61,705 nt of DNA from an uncultured Lachnospiraceae bacterium (GCA_947650155.1 CANSUS010000017.1:1-61705); one strand, 5' to 3'. Counted from the stretch's first letter, positions 34,501 through 44,550 are shown. Notes: generated by a model not told the origin, from the sequence alone. Numbers and translations are program-made.

Positions 34501-37152
34501 ATGAAGCCATTTGGTGTAAATGAATTAAGAAAAATGTATTTGGAGTTTTTTGAGAGTAAAGATCATTTAAAAATGAAGAGTTTTTCTCTCGTGCCGCATA
34601 ATGATAACAGCCTTTTAATTATCAATTCCGGTATGGCGCCGTTAAAGCCCTATTTTACAGGTCAGGAAATCCCGCCCAGAAAAAGGGTGACAACCTGCCA
34701 GAAATGTGTTCGTACGGGCGATATTGAAAATGTGGGAAAAACGGCACGACACCTCACATTTTTTGAGATGCTTGGCAATTTTTCTTTTGGAGACTATTTT
34801 AAACAGGATGCCATTAAATGGAGCTGGGAATTTCTGACACAGGTTATTGGTATGGATCCGGAAAGACTATACCCTTCCATTTACTGTGAAGATGACGAGG
34901 CGTATGATATCTGGACGAAAGAAGTGGGAGTACCCGGGGAGAAGATTACCAGATTTTACAGGGATGAAAATGGAGAATGCGATAATTTCTGGGAGCATGG
35001 AGCAGGTCCCTGTGGTCCCTGTTCTGAAATTTACTATGACAGAGGAATTCAATATGGCTGTGGAAAACCGGATTGTAAAGTAGGCTGTGACTGTGACCGT
35101 TTCATGGAAGTATGGAATAACGTATTTACCCAATTTGACGGTGACGGACATGGAAATTATACAGAACTTGCCCAGAAAAATATTGATACCGGTATGGGAC
35201 TCGAAAGACTTGCCGTTGTGGTACAGGATGTGGACAGTGTATTTGATATTGACACCATGAAGGCAATTCGCGACCGGATCTGTGAACTGGCAGAGGTAAG
35301 CTATCAGGCTGAGGAAGCAAAGGATGTATCCATCAGGCTGATCACGGATCATATCCGTTCTTCTACTTTTATGATCTCTGACGGAATCATGCCGTCTAAT
35401 GAGGGCAGGGGCTACGTTTTAAGAAGACTGATCCGCCGGGCGGCAAGGCATGGAAGAAAGTTGGGAATTGAGGGAGAATTTCTTGCAAATTTAAGCGCTA
35501 CAGTAATTGCCGAATGCAAAGACGGTTACCCGGAATTAGAAGAGAAAAAAGAGTTCATTTTTAATGTACTGACGCAGGAAGAAAATAAATTTAATAAAAC
35601 CATCGATCAGGGTCTTTCCATTTTGGAAGATATGGAAGAGACAATGACAAAGGAAGGGAAGAAAGAACTTTCCGGCGCAGAGGCTTTCAAATTATATGAC
35701 ACCTATGGGTTCCCTTTAGACCTTACGATGGAGATTCTGGAAGAAAAAGGATTCCGGGTAGATGAGAAAGGGTTTAATCAGGCAATGGAAGAGCAGAAAG
35801 AAACGGCGCGTAAGGCACGGAAAGTTACTAATTATATGGGAGCCGACGTTACTGTGTATGAATCCATCGACCCTTCTGTTACGACAGAATTTGTAGGTTA
35901 TGACAGACTGGAGCACAAATCAGAGATACAGGTGCTGACGACAGAAAGCGAGATTACGGATGCGATGACGGACGGCCAGACTGGTACAGTTATCGTCAAG
36001 GAAACGCCTTTTTATGCTACAATGGGCGGGCAGTGCGCCGATACCGGAAAAATAATAACAGAAGCGGGAGAATTTACAGTAGAGGACACTGTGAAACTTT
36101 TGGGCGGAAAAGTAGGCCATATTGGAAAAATGACAAGAGGAATGCTCAAAACCGGAGACAGCGTGACCTTGAAAGTAGACGCGGACAGAAGGGCGGATAC
36201 CTGTAAAAACCACAGTGCGACGCATCTGCTGCAAAAGGCGCTGCGGACAGTACTTGGCAGTCATGTTGAGCAGGCGGGTTCTTATGTGGATGGAGAAAGA
36301 CTTCGCTTTGACTTCAGCCATTTTTCAGCCATGACAAAAGAAGAACTGGACAGAGTGGAACAGCTTGTGAACGATAAAATTGTGGAAAATATGCCGGTTG
36401 TAACAGACATATGCGATATTGAAGAGGCTAAAAAATCCGGGGCAATGGCTCTGTTTGGTGAAAAATACGGCGAAGAGGTACGTGTTGTAAAAATGGGCGA
36501 CTTTTCCATCGAACTTTGCGGCGGTACGCATGTGGCTTCTACCGGAGTCATTACGGCATTCAAGATCGTATCGGAAAGTGGCGTGGCAGCAGGCGTCAGA
36601 AGAATTGAGGCGCTTACGGGCAAGGGCGTATTCGCTTATTATGCAAAACTGGAAGAAACCATAGAAAAAGCGGCAAAGACGCTCAAGGCAACTCCGGCAA
36701 ATCTGTTGGAGAAATTGGATCATTTAACGGCTGACCTGAAGAAACTGCAAAGTGAAAATGAGTCTTTAAAGAGTAAGGCGGCTAAAGAAGCGCTGGGAGA
36801 CGTTTTAGACCAGGTGGTAGAAATTAAAGGCGTAAAACTGCTTGCCAGCAGTGTATCCGGCGTGGATATGAACGGGCTTCGTGAGTTGGGCGATCAGCTG
36901 AAAGATAAACTGGGCGAGGGCGTTGTAGTGCTTGCATCGGATATGGATGGAAAGGTCAACCTGATTGCAATGGCAACGCAGGAGGCTATGAATAAAGGCG
37001 CTCATGCAGGAAATCTGATGAAAGGAATTGCAGGTTTTGTAGGAGGCGGCGGCGGCGGACGTCCCAATATGGCTCAGGCAGGAGGAAAAAATCCTGCTGG
37101 GATTCCACAGGCAGTGAAAGAAGCAGCCAGCGTTCTGGAAGGACAACTCTAA
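34501..37152 (+). CDS. alaS: Alanyl-tRNA synthetase
   Basis: This 883-residue class II synthetase has the catalytic core (LNELRKMYLEFFESK; TFFEMLGNFSFGDYF), the editing-domain zinc motif HSATHLLQKAL (HxxxH) and CGGTHVASTG, and a C-terminal DHHA1-like domain ending in a Gly-rich stretch (FVGGGGGGRPNMAQAGG). Full length for the family. It is 23 bases after glyQS, with GGAGGA before the ATG, so the two are presumably one operon. Confidence 0.97.
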   Translation: MKPFGVNELRKMYLEFFESKDHLKMKSFSLVPHNDNSLLIINSGMAPLKPYFTGQEIPPRKRVTTCQKCVRTGDIENVGKTARHLTFFEMLGNFSFGDYFKQDAIKWSWEFLTQVIGMDPERLYPSIYCEDDEAYDIWTKEVGVPGEKITRFYRDENGECDNFWEHGAGPCGPCSEIYYDRGIQYGCGKPDCKVGCDCDRFMEVWNNVFTQFDGDGHGNYTELAQKNIDTGMGLERLAVVVQDVDSVFDIDTMKAIRDRICELAEVSYQAEEAKDVSIRLITDHIRSSTFMISDGIMPSNEGRGYVLRRLIRRAARHGRKLGIEGEFLANLSATVIAECKDGYPELEEKKEFIFNVLTQEENKFNKTIDQGLSILEDMEETMTKEGKKELSGAEAFKLYDTYGFPLDLTMEILEEKGFRVDEKGFNQAMEEQKETARKARKVTNYMGADVTVYESIDPSVTTEFVGYDRLEHKSEIQVLTTESEITDAMTDGQTGTVIVKETPFYATMGGQCADTGKIITEAGEFTVEDTVKLLGGKVGHIGKMTRGMLKTGDSVTLKVDADRRADTCKNHSATHLLQKALRTVLGSHVEQAGSYVDGERLRFDFSHFSAMTKEELDRVEQLVNDKIVENMPVVTDICDIEEAKKSGAMALFGEKYGEEVRVVKMGDFSIELCGGTHVASTGVITAFKIVSESGVAAGVRRIEALTGKGVFAYYAKLEETIEKAAKTLKATPANLLEKLDHLTADLKKLQSENESLKSKAAKEALGDVLDQVVEIKGVKLLASSVSGVDMNGLRELGDQLKDKLGEGVVVLASDMDGKVNLIAMATQEAMNKGAHAGNLMKGIAGFVGGGGGGRPNMAQAGGKNPAGIPQAVKEAASVLEGQL

Positions 37153-37189
37153 TCAACTGTAATATTTTTCAGATTTTCAGAAAAAATAG

Positions 37190-37217
37190 TTGACGTGCAG
37201 AGTTTTTATGGTATAAT
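37190..37217 (+). promoter_or_regulatory. Strong SigA promoter of rpsU
   Basis: TTGACG (37190-37195), a 16-base spacer, then an extended -10 TGG-TATAAT (37212-37217). It is among the best promoters in the window, as expected for a ribosomal protein gene. Confidence 0.85.
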
Positions 37218-37311
37218 ATAAATTGTGCAGATGGGTATGCGTATCAGTATGCATAAAATTAACCCAATCAGTCGAGTAGCTTTGAGGGACTGAAGGGAGG
37301 TCAGGTGTAGG
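37218..37311 (+). promoter_or_regulatory. rpsU 5' leader with possible regulatory hairpins
   Basis: About 90 bases between promoter and ATG contain TATGC/GCATA (around 37235-37254) inside GGGT/ACCC, and CAGTC/GACTG (around 37269-37293) just before GGGAGG. S21 autoregulation through such a leader is inference from the folds only. Confidence 0.35.
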
Positions 37312-37488
37312 ATGTCAAACGTAATCGTAAAAGAAAATGAGACTTTGGACAGCGCTTTACGTCGTTTCAAGAGAAGTTGTGCGAAAGCGGGTATTCAGCA
37401 GGAGATCCGTAAGAGAGAGCATTACGAGAAACCAAGCGTAAAACGTAAGAAAAAATCTGAAGCAGCAAGAAAACGTAAATATAACTAA
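37312..37488 (+). CDS. rpsU: 30S ribosomal protein S21
   Basis: This 58-residue basic protein, [20 protein letters not shown] onward, is unmistakably bS21; it ends in the Lys/Arg-rich tail [15 protein letters not shown]21 helps start translation on the 30S platform. It has its own strong promoter and leader, starts ten bases after a GGGAGG, and is closed by a terminator, so it is monocistronic. Confidence 0.97.
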   Translation: MSNVIVKENETLDSALRRFKRSCAKAGIQQEIRKREHYEKPSVKRKKKSEAARKRKYN

Positions 37489-37497
37489 TTGTATGAC

Positions 37498-37533
37498 AAG
37501 TCTCTGACCGGGTGGTGAGAGACTTTGTTGTTA
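37498..37533 (+). terminator. Terminator of rpsU
   Basis: AAGTCTCT (37498-37505) pairs with AGAGACTT (37518-37525) and is followed by TTGTTGTT. Confidence 0.75.
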
Positions 37534-37561
37534 AAAACAGCAAAAGAGGATGGGGAACAGT

Positions 37562-38155
37562 ATGTGGACAAGAGAATTATTTGGTACGGATGTATACCAT
37601 CTTGTATCGGCGTTTATTATATACAGCATGCTAGGATGGCTTGTAGAATCAATTTATATGTCGTTTTGCAATAGAAAATTGACGAACAGAGGATTTGCAA
37701 AAGGACCGTTTTGTCCAATTTATGGTTTTGGAGGAGTGCTTGGATATTTAATCCTGCATCCGTTACATAATAATTTAATTGCACTATATCTGGTTGGCGC
37801 TTTATTAGCTACCGCATTTGAGTTTTTGGTAGGAAAATTTATGATCAAAGCGCTTGGTGAATTATGGTGGGATTATAATGATAAGCCCTGTAACTACAAA
37901 GGGATTGTTTGTTTGGAAAGTACGATTGCATGGGGATTTTATGCAGTAATCATTATTACTTTTCTGCATGGAAAAATTATTGGTTTTATAGATCAGTATG
38001 ATTTTACTTTTGGCATTCATGCCTGCCGGATTATTTTGATACTGGTAGCTGTAGATTATTGTATCCAGCTCTATAAGACGCTTCATGATCAGATTATGGT
38101 GCAGAGGGAAAAGCTGATTGATAAGTATCAGACTTTTAAAGCAAGATGGTATTAA
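37562..38155 (+). CDS. CmpB-type (DUF1113) putative membrane protein
   Basis: This 197-residue protein has five to six hydrophobic helices and the conserved first-loop sequence SMLGWLVESIYMSFCNRKLTNRGF with FCPIYGFGG shortly after. That pattern typifies the PF06541 family, annotated as putative ABC transporter permease CmpB, though no ATPase partner is usually found and none is nearby. The function is unknown. ATG 37562 is taken because GAGGATGGGG precedes it; an in-frame ATG at 37550 overlaps that site. A strong terminator follows. Confidence 0.75.
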   Translation: MWTRELFGTDVYHLVSAFIIYSMLGWLVESIYMSFCNRKLTNRGFAKGPFCPIYGFGGVLGYLILHPLHNNLIALYLVGALLATAFEFLVGKFMIKALGELWWDYNDKPCNYKGIVCLESTIAWGFYAVIIITFLHGKIIGFIDQYDFTFGIHACRIILILVAVDYCIQLYKTLHDQIMVQREKLIDKYQTFKARWY

Positions 38156-38185
38156 ACGAAAATAGAACACTGTTTGTATTTTATG

Positions 38186-38226
38186 AAAAAGTTCTGTCGG
38201 ATTTAATTCGTCAGGACTTTTTTGTA
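38186..38226 (+). terminator. Terminator after the CmpB-type gene
   Basis: AAAAAGTTCTG (38186-38196) pairs with CAGGACTTTTT (38212-38222) with one wobble, and the T run continues. Confidence 0.8.
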
Positions 38227-38288
38227 TTGCATATATTGAGAAAGGAAAACATATTTATTAGGTAAAGAAAATATAAAAGGGCAGAGAT

Positions 38289-39458
38289 TTGGAAAAGAAA
38301 ATTTTAATAAGATGTGTGGCTGGTCTGATTGCAGTCGTCTTGTTTGTGCAGTGTGCTGTGCCTGTGCAGGCGGCACAGATAGATATTAGTACGCCTTCTG
38401 CGATTTTAATAGAGGCCTCTACCGGAAAAGTGATTTATGAACAGGATGCAGATTCAAAAAGAAGTCCTGCCAGCATTACTAAAATCATGACATTATTAAT
38501 TATCTTTGAAAGCTTAAATGAAGGAAAGGTAAAACTATCGGATGATGTAATGACAAGTGCATATGCGAAGTCTATGGGAGGATCACAGGTGTTTTTGGAA
38601 GAGGGAGAAACGCAGACGTTGGAAACTATGATTAAATGTATTGTAGTAGCTTCCGGAAATGATGCCAGTGTCGCCGTGGCAGAGCATATTGCGGGCAGTG
38701 AAACGGCATTTGTAGAAAAAATGAATGCAAAGGCCAAAGAACTTGGCATGACAAATACCCATTTTGAAGATTGCTGTGGTCTTACGGATTCTGATAATCA
38801 TTATACGACGGCAAGGGATATTGCCATTATGTCAAGAGAACTTACAACGAAATACCCGCAGATATTCGAATATACTAAGATTTGGATGGAAGATATTACC
38901 CATGTAACCGCACAGGGGAGTTCGATTTTTACATTATCCAGTACTAATAAACTTCTTCGCCAGTATGAGTGGGCGACAGGATTAAAGACTGGTTCTACCA
39001 GTAAGGCAAAATATTGTCTGTCAGCTACAGCGTCAAAGGACGGAACCGATCTGATCGCAGTTGTTATGGCGGCGCCGGACCCCAAAGCGCGTTTTCAGGA
39101 TGCGGTAACGCTTTTAAATTATGGTTTTAATGTCTGCAATATTTATGTGGATGCAAATGATACGAAACCAGGCAATATGGAAGTAAGAGGCGGCGTGGAA
39201 AAAAGTGTGCCCCTTTGCTATGAGGGAGAATTCAGGTATGTGGATACTGATGGGAATGATCTTGGTCTGGTAGAAAAAATGATTCATTTGCCCGAATATG
39301 CGCCTGCGCCTGTAGCGAAAGGGCAGGTTGCCGGTGAGGCGGTATATTTTCTGAATGGAAAAGCAATAGGCAGTGTACCGATACTTTTTGATGCGGATGT
39401 GGAGAAAGCAAAATATATAGATTATTTAAAGGAAGGATTATGGTATCTGCTTTTATAG
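38289..39458 (+). CDS. D-alanyl-D-alanine carboxypeptidase (S11, DacF-like), copy 1
   Basis: This 389-residue secreted or membrane-anchored serine peptidase trims the terminal D-Ala of peptidoglycan stem peptides. A signal peptide (about residues 1-29, ending VQAA) is followed by the SxxK pair Ser62-Lys65 (SITK), the SxN motif in VASGNDASVA, and KTG in LKTGSTSKAK. A C-terminal PBP5-associated domain follows. It starts with TTG behind AAAAGGG. A second S11 gene lies at 49187. Its C-terminal helix (YIDYLKEGLWYLLL) may be the membrane anchor. Confidence 0.92.
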   Translation: MEKKILIRCVAGLIAVVLFVQCAVPVQAAQIDISTPSAILIEASTGKVIYEQDADSKRSPASITKIMTLLIIFESLNEGKVKLSDDVMTSAYAKSMGGSQVFLEEGETQTLETMIKCIVVASGNDASVAVAEHIAGSETAFVEKMNAKAKELGMTNTHFEDCCGLTDSDNHYTTARDIAIMSRELTTKYPQIFEYTKIWMEDITHVTAQGSSIFTLSSTNKLLRQYEWATGLKTGSTSKAKYCLSATASKDGTDLIAVVMAAPDPKARFQDAVTLLNYGFNVCNIYVDANDTKPGNMEVRGGVEKSVPLCYEGEFRYVDTDGNDLGLVEKMIHLPEYAPAPVAKGQVAGEAVYFLNGKAIGSVPILFDADVEKAKYIDYLKEGLWYLLL

Positions 39459-39470
39459 TGAGGGAATTTA

Positions 39471-39479
39471 TGGTATACT
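39471..39479 (+). promoter_or_regulatory. Extended -10 promoter before the metallophosphoesterase gene
   Basis: TGG-TATACT (39471-39479) forms an extended -10 without a good -35, about 80 bases before ATG 39558. Confidence 0.4.
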
Positions 39480-39557
39480 AAAGCGTATGCGTGGAGAAAA
39501 CAGGTAAACTCCCGATTGTGTTTGGAGAGCTTACCTGTTAATCAGAATGAGGACGAT

Positions 39558-40415
39558 ATGATAGAAATGATATTTTGGATCGTGATGACAGGTTTCTTTT
39601 TGTCTGTCGGGATCGTGATTATAGATATGCATCGTTTTGTCACAGTAGAGACAAGGGTGCAGTCGGAAAAAATAAAAGAAAAAGTTACAGTAATCGTTTT
39701 AGCAGATCTGCATGGAAAGAGATATGGAAAGGAAAACTGCAGGCTGCTTAGACAGATTGATAAAATACAGCCGGATCTGATTTTGATTGCAGGGGATATG
39801 CTGAATGCAAAGCCGGAAACGGATTTTTCCGGGACTGTCAGATTCTTAAAACGGCTGGCACAGAAGTATATGGTTTTTTATGGTATCGGAAATCACGAAC
39901 ACAGACTATTTTTATATCCTGAGGTTTATGGTTCTATGGGAGAAGAATACTGGAGGCAGCTGCAGGATAAAAATATTGTAAAACTGGATAACAAAAAGGT
40001 TTTTTTAGAAAAACAGGGGATTTGCGTTTATGGTGCGCAGATCGGAAAAGAATATTATAAACGATTTAAGATCCGGCCTATGGAGGAAACCTATTTAAAA
40101 AGAATTTTGGGAGAGCCGCGGTCTGACTGCTTTACGATACTACTGGCCCATAATCCTGATTATTTTGAGAACTATGTGTCATGGGGAGCAGATTTGATTT
40201 TCTCCGGTCATGTGCATGGAGGGATCGTAAGGCTGCCCTTTCTTGGCGGAGTTCTATCACCGGCCTGCCGTCTGTTTCCAAAATATGACGGGGGAATATA
40301 TAAAAAAAAGAACAGCGTAATGATCTTGAGCAGAGGGCTTGGCTCGCATACGATTCCGGTACGCTTTTTTAATCCCGGCGAGCTTCATGCAGTATATTTG
40401 GAGCCAGACACTTGA
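39558..40415 (+). CDS. Membrane-anchored metallophosphoesterase (YkuE/YaeI-like)
   Basis: This 285-residue protein has one N-terminal transmembrane helix (residues ~3-22) and a calcineurin-like phosphoesterase domain with the metal-binding motifs in order: ADLHG, AGDML, GNHEH, and SGHVHGG. Relatives act on lipid A precursors or other lipid-linked phosphates at the membrane. The substrate here is unknown. ATG 39558 follows GAGGA; the longer in-frame ATG at 39516 has no ribosome site. Confidence 0.85.
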   Translation: MIEMIFWIVMTGFFLSVGIVIIDMHRFVTVETRVQSEKIKEKVTVIVLADLHGKRYGKENCRLLRQIDKIQPDLILIAGDMLNAKPETDFSGTVRFLKRLAQKYMVFYGIGNHEHRLFLYPEVYGSMGEEYWRQLQDKNIVKLDNKKVFLEKQGICVYGAQIGKEYYKRFKIRPMEETYLKRILGEPRSDCFTILLAHNPDYFENYVSWGADLIFSGHVHGGIVRLPFLGGVLSPACRLFPKYDGGIYKKKNSVMILSRGLGSHTIPVRFFNPGELHAVYLEPDT

Positions 40416-40420
40416 AATTA

Positions 40421-40449
40421 TTGCAGATTATTAGTAAAATAAATAGTAT
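40421..40449 (+). promoter_or_regulatory. SigA promoter for scpAB
   Basis: TTGCAG (40421-40426), 17-base spacer, TAGTAT (40444-40449), about 35 bases before scpA. Confidence 0.6.
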
Positions 40450-40483
40450 GTCTGTTTATGGTTAGATGAAAATGGAGGGTGCT

Positions 40484-41245
40484 ATGGCGATTCCGGTGAA
40501 ATTAGAAGTATTTGAAGGACCGTTAGATTTACTTTTACACCTTATAGATAAAAATAAAGTTGATATTTATGATATTCCGATTGTTGAAATCACGGAACAG
40601 TATCTGGATTATATTAAGCAGATGGAGACAGAGGATATGAACGTCATGAGTGAATTTCTTGTGATGGCGGCAACTCTGCTTGATATTAAATGCAAAATGC
40701 TGCTTCCCAAAGAGGTCAACGAAGAAGGGGAAGAAGAAGATCCGAGGGCAGAGCTGGTACAAAAGCTGCTGGAATATAAAATGTATAAATACATGTCTTT
40801 TGAATTGAAGGACAAGCAGGTAGACGCACAGAAAGCTTTTTACAGGGAGCAGGCGATACCGAAAGAAATAGAAGAGTACAGGCAGCCCATCGATTATGAA
40901 GAACTGATTGGGGATATGACGTTAAATAAGCTGCATGAGATTTTTAAATCCATTGTGAAGAAACAGACAGACAAAATTGATCCTGTCAGGAGTACTTTTG
41001 GGAAGATTGAGAAAGATGAAATTGACATGGATGAAAAGGCGTTATTTGTAGAGGCTTATGTGAGGGAACACAGGACATGCAGTTTCAGAAAGCTGTTAGA
41101 AAAACAGCATAGTAAAATGGAAGTGATTGTAACTTTTCTGGTAATTTTGGAACTGATGAAGATCGGGAAAATTAACATTGTACAGGAGAATATTTTTGAC
41201 GATATTCAGATCAGTATAAGAATGCAGGAAAAGGCAGTAAGCTAA
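40484..41245 (+). CDS. scpA: Segregation and condensation protein A
   Basis: This 253-residue kleisin bridges SMC heads in the bacterial condensin. It starts VKLEVFEGPLDLLLHLIDKNKVDIYDIPI, the family's defining N-terminal helix, has an acidic centre (NEEGEEEDPRAELVQKLLEYKMYK) and ends in a winged-helix (VIVTFLVILELMKIGKINIVQ). ATG 40484 follows GGAGGG. scpB comes 15 bases after. Confidence 0.95.
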   Translation: MAIPVKLEVFEGPLDLLLHLIDKNKVDIYDIPIVEITEQYLDYIKQMETEDMNVMSEFLVMAATLLDIKCKMLLPKEVNEEGEEEDPRAELVQKLLEYKMYKYMSFELKDKQVDAQKAFYREQAIPKEIEEYRQPIDYEELIGDMTLNKLHEIFKSIVKKQTDKIDPVRSTFGKIEKDEIDMDEKALFVEAYVREHRTCSFRKLLEKQHSKMEVIVTFLVILELMKIGKINIVQENIFDDIQISIRMQEKAVS

Positions 41246-41260
41246 GAATGGGGGATCAGT

Positions 41261-41830
41261 TTGGAAAAAAAGAAGGCAGAAGCGGTCATTGAAGCAATTC
41301 TTTTTACAATGGGCGATTCAGTTGAAATAGACAAGCTGGCATCTGTGATCGAAGAAGATGTTAAGACTACGAAACAGATACTTGCAGATATGAAAGAAAA
41401 TTATGAAAAAGAGGAACGGGGCATTTCGTTAATTGAGCTGGAAGGAAGCATACAGCTCTGCACAAAAAACGATATGTATGAGTACTTGATAAAAATTGCG
41501 AAAGTACCGCGAAAGCTGACGCTTACGGATACGCTCCTGGAGACGTTGTCTATTGTGGCATATAAGCAGCCGGTGACCAGACTGGATATTGAGCATGTCA
41601 GAGGGGTAAGCTGTGATCATGCGGTTAATCGTCTGATTGAATTTGATCTGATTAAAGAAGTGGGACGTCTGGATGCACCGGGACGACCGCTTTTATTTGG
41701 AACGACCGAACAGTTTTTAAGAAGCTTCGGGCTGCATTCACTGGAAGAACTGCCGGAATTGAATCCGGTACAGATAGAGGAGTTCAAGCATCAGGCGGAA
41801 GAGGAAGTGGAATTACAGCTTGATATATAA
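41261..41830 (+). CDS. scpB: Segregation and condensation protein B
   Basis: This 189-residue protein has two winged-helix domains and forms the dimer that binds ScpA in the SMC-ScpAB condensin. Marker sequences are [20 protein letters not shown] and [17 protein letters not shown], then [18 protein letters not shown]. It starts with TTG six bases after GGGGA; an ATG at 41248 is out of frame. Only 15 bases separate it from scpA. Confidence 0.95.
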   Translation: MEKKKAEAVIEAILFTMGDSVEIDKLASVIEEDVKTTKQILADMKENYEKEERGISLIELEGSIQLCTKNDMYEYLIKIAKVPRKLTLTDTLLETLSIVAYKQPVTRLDIEHVRGVSCDHAVNRLIEFDLIKEVGRLDAPGRPLLFGTTEQFLRSFGLHSLEELPELNPVQIEEFKHQAEEEVELQLDI

Positions 41831-41859
41831 AAGGAAAAAGAAGGGAAAGAGACACGGGC

Positions 41860-43425
41860 ATGAAAAAGGTATTGATTATAGGAGCCGGACCTGCGGGACT
41901 TACGGCGGCTTATGAATTACTGAGTAAGGCAAAAGAGGATTATGAAGTAGTGGTTTTTGAAGAAAGCAGCGATATGGGCGGCATTTCCAAAACAGTTAAT
42001 TATAAAGGAAACCGGATGGATATGGGGGGCCACCGCTTTTTCTCCAAAGTGCCGGAAGTAAACGACTGGTGGGAATCCATGCTGCCAATGCAGGGGGCGC
42101 CGTCATGGGACGATATCAGATTAGAGCGTCAGATCCCGCTTGCGGCAGGCGGTCCCAACCCTGAAAAGGCAGATCGTGTCATGCTGCATAGAAATCGTGT
42201 ATCCCGTATTTTTTTTGAAAGTAAATTTTTTGATTATCCGATTCAGCTAAAACCGGAATTATTTATTAATATGGGATTTGTGAATACAATTCAGGCAATA
42301 TTCAGTTATCTGGGCAGCGTCATTCATAAGCGTGAGGAGAAGTCGCTGGAAGACTTTTATATCAATCGCTTTGGAAAAAAACTGTATTCTATGTTTTTTG
42401 AGACCTATACGGAAAATTTATGGGGACGTCATCCAAGCGGAATTGATCCGAGCTGGGGGGCGCAGCGTGCAAAAGGCCTGTCTGTGATGGCGATTGTAAA
42501 GGACGTATTTGGAAAAATGCTACCAAAGAAGAAAAACCGCCATGTGGAAACTTCTCTGATTGAATCTTTTCACTATCCTAAACTGGGACCGGGACAGCTT
42601 TGGGATGTAACTGCCTCTGAGATTGAAAAGCTGGGAGGTACCATTCTCAGAAATGCGAAAGTGATCGGTATTCGGAAAAATGAACGGCAGATCATTACAA
42701 GCTTACAGTATGAGCAGGAAGGCAGGCAGGAAGAGATGGAGGGCGATATTATCATATCCTCCATGCCGATTAAAGACCTGATTGCAGGAATGAATGATGT
42801 ACCGGAAGAGCCTGCACGCATTGCAAAAGGACTTCCTTACAGAGATTACAGGACTCTGGGAGTTCTGATTCCGAAACTGAACCTGAAAAATAAAACAAAA
42901 ATAAAGACTGTTGGTAATATTGTACCGGACAACTGGGTATATGTGCATGACCGCACCGTGAAAATGGGACGCTTTCAGATTTACAATAACTGGTCGCCCT
43001 ATATGATAAAAGATTTAGAGCATACGGTCTGGGTCGGGCTGGAATATTTCTGTAATGAAGGGGATGAATTCTGGAATTTGTCGGATGAGAAATTTACGGA
43101 GCTTGGAATTTCAGAGATGGTAAAAATGGGACTGATCGACAGCAAAGAACAGGTAATGGATTCTCATGCAGAGAGAGTGAAAAAGGCTTATCCGGCTTAT
43201 TTTGATACGTATGATGAGATCGATAAACTGGTGGCATATTTAAATACCATTGATAACCTTTACTGTGTAGGACGTAACGGGCAGCACAGGTATAATAATA
43301 TAGATCATTCTATGGTGACTTCTTTTGAGACGGTGAAAAACATAATAAGCGGAGAGAAGGACAAGTCCAATATATGGAATGTCAATACGGAAAAAGAATA
43401 TCATGAACAGACAAAGGAACGGTAA
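41860..43425 (+). CDS. NAD(P)/FAD-dependent oxidoreductase (amine oxidase / protoporphyrinogen oxidase-like)
   Basis: This 521-residue flavoprotein opens with the FAD-binding [18 protein letters not shown] (GxGxxG at 8-13), followed by an acidic residue at the end of strand 2 ([11 protein letters not shown]) and [12 protein letters not shown] near residue 50. This is the UDP-galactopyranose mutase/amine-oxidase fold. [15 protein letters not shown] near 470 closes the FAD site. Such enzymes in Clostridia are commonly next to polysaccharide genes; the radical SAM and DUF6044-like neighbours fit that, but the reaction is not assigned. Its stop codon lies inside a terminator hairpin. Confidence 0.8.
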   Translation: MKKVLIIGAGPAGLTAAYELLSKAKEDYEVVVFEESSDMGGISKTVNYKGNRMDMGGHRFFSKVPEVNDWWESMLPMQGAPSWDDIRLERQIPLAAGGPNPEKADRVMLHRNRVSRIFFESKFFDYPIQLKPELFINMGFVNTIQAIFSYLGSVIHKREEKSLEDFYINRFGKKLYSMFFETYTENLWGRHPSGIDPSWGAQRAKGLSVMAIVKDVFGKMLPKKKNRHVETSLIESFHYPKLGPGQLWDVTASEIEKLGGTILRNAKVIGIRKNERQIITSLQYEQEGRQEEMEGDIIISSMPIKDLIAGMNDVPEEPARIAKGLPYRDYRTLGVLIPKLNLKNKTKIKTVGNIVPDNWVYVHDRTVKMGRFQIYNNWSPYMIKDLEHTVWVGLEYFCNEGDEFWNLSDEKFTELGISEMVKMGLIDSKEQVMDSHAERVKKAYPAYFDTYDEIDKLVAYLNTIDNLYCVGRNGQHRYNNIDHSMVTSFETVKNIISGEKDKSNIWNVNTEKEYHEQTKER

Positions 43426-43440
43426 TACACCGTTCCTTTG
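43413..43440. terminator. Terminator between the convergent flavoprotein and radical SAM genes
   Basis: AAAGGAACGGT (43413-43423) pairs perfectly with ACCGTTCCTTT (43429-43439). It is followed by GCTGTTTATT on the plus strand and includes the flavoprotein stop codon. Confidence 0.85.
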
Positions 43441-43469
43441 CTGTTTATTAAAAAATAGCAGTAAATGTT

Positions 43470-44450
43470 TTATTTTTTAAACATAGACTGTCTTGCGCCA
43501 TGCATGGTTTCGTTATTCTTTAAAATGTCATTGACGGCGTCCATACGGAGTCCGGCGTCAATAAAGTCGCAATGCTTACAGAAAGGATAACTTTGTCTTC
43601 CTTCTTTTATTTTGGCACGGAGTTCCTGATACTTCGGGCTGTTCCATGCCTCTTTTACGGACATCTCATGCAGATCGCCAAAGTCTGTTACTTCAAAATT
43701 ATCACAGCAGCAGATGCCGAGTTTTCCGTTTGGCATGATCCACATATCTGTGAAGGGCATGAGGCAGGTTTCTTTAATTACTTTTTCAGTAGCCTGCTTA
43801 TTGGGAGCAGAGCCTGCACGGTTGGTCAGGACTTCCTTTAAATAACGCATCTGTATCAAAATATCCACATCTTTAAATTCTTCAGGATGCGCCTTTACAT
43901 AATTATAGACTTCTTTCACATTTGGATGCAGTTTCATATCCAAACAGTAGTTATTAATAATCAATTGATTTACATAAGGTACAATTGCTTTTGTTTTTTC
44001 AATGTCTAATAACAAACCGTTCGTGGACATGAAGATAAAGGCGTTTGGCAGCTTTTCTCTTGCATATTTGTGAAATTCCACGATTCTGGTATCAAGCCAG
44101 GGTTCGTTATTTCCATACAGAGTCAGGTGCCCTCTGTAATCCCAGTCGGCAAGCTGGTCGATAATATTGTAATAAAGTTCGTCCTCCATCCGTTTATAAG
44201 GGCGCTTTTCCGCATTTTTATTTGCAGTACAAAACTCACAGGTGGAGTTACAACGATTGATTGTTTCCAGATTAATGACATTTGGCTTTGGAATTTCTTT
44301 GTTCTGCAGAAAATAATCGATATATTTTTTTTGTGATTTTCTACGGGTAATAAATTGTAATTTTAAATAACTTTCACTGGAGAGACGGGGAAGGTATTTT
44401 CTTGCGTTCCAACCGAGCCTGCCGGCAAAGTTATGGATTCTGATTGGCAT
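43470..44450 (-). CDS. Radical SAM/SPASM-domain protein
   Basis: This 326-residue enzyme has the radical SAM triad Cys67, Cys71 and Cys74 (CNSTCEFC). The SAM-binding GNNEPW region follows near residue 114, and a C-terminal SPASM-like cysteine set (CLMPF..., GKLGICCCDNF, FCKHCDF) binds auxiliary clusters. SPASM enzymes often modify peptides or sugars. No precursor peptide is seen nearby, and its DUF6044-like neighbour suggests a sugar or envelope role, which is inference. It has a near-consensus promoter at 44522-44550. Confidence 0.85.
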   Translation of the reverse strand: MPIRIHNFAGRLGWNARKYLPRLSSESYLKLQFITRRKSQKKYIDYFLQNKEIPKPNVINLETINRCNSTCEFCTANKNAEKRPYKRMEDELYYNIIDQLADWDYRGHLTLYGNNEPWLDTRIVEFHKYAREKLPNAFIFMSTNGLLLDIEKTKAIVPYVNQLIINNYCLDMKLHPNVKEVYNYVKAHPEEFKDVDILIQMRYLKEVLTNRAGSAPNKQATEKVIKETCLMPFTDMWIMPNGKLGICCCDNFEVTDFGDLHEMSVKEAWNSPKYQELRAKIKEGRQSYPFCKHCDFIDAGLRMDAVNDILKNNETMHGARQSMFKK

Positions 44451-44500
44451 AAATTCCTCATTTCTGCGTTTTACGCATATAAAATATTTCTAAAAAGATT

Positions 44501-44550
44501 TTTTGTTTGTCGAACAAAAGTATCATATCATTTTGATATTGGCTTGTCAA
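44501..44550 (-). promoter_or_regulatory. SigA promoter and palindromes for the radical SAM gene
   Basis: On the minus strand a perfect TTGACA (44550-44545) and TATGAT (44527-44522) are 17 bases apart. A palindrome ATATCA-TTT-TGATAT (44525-44539) sits in the spacer, and TTTTGTT/AACAAAA (44501-44519) lies just downstream in the transcript. Either could be a regulator site. Confidence 0.7.
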
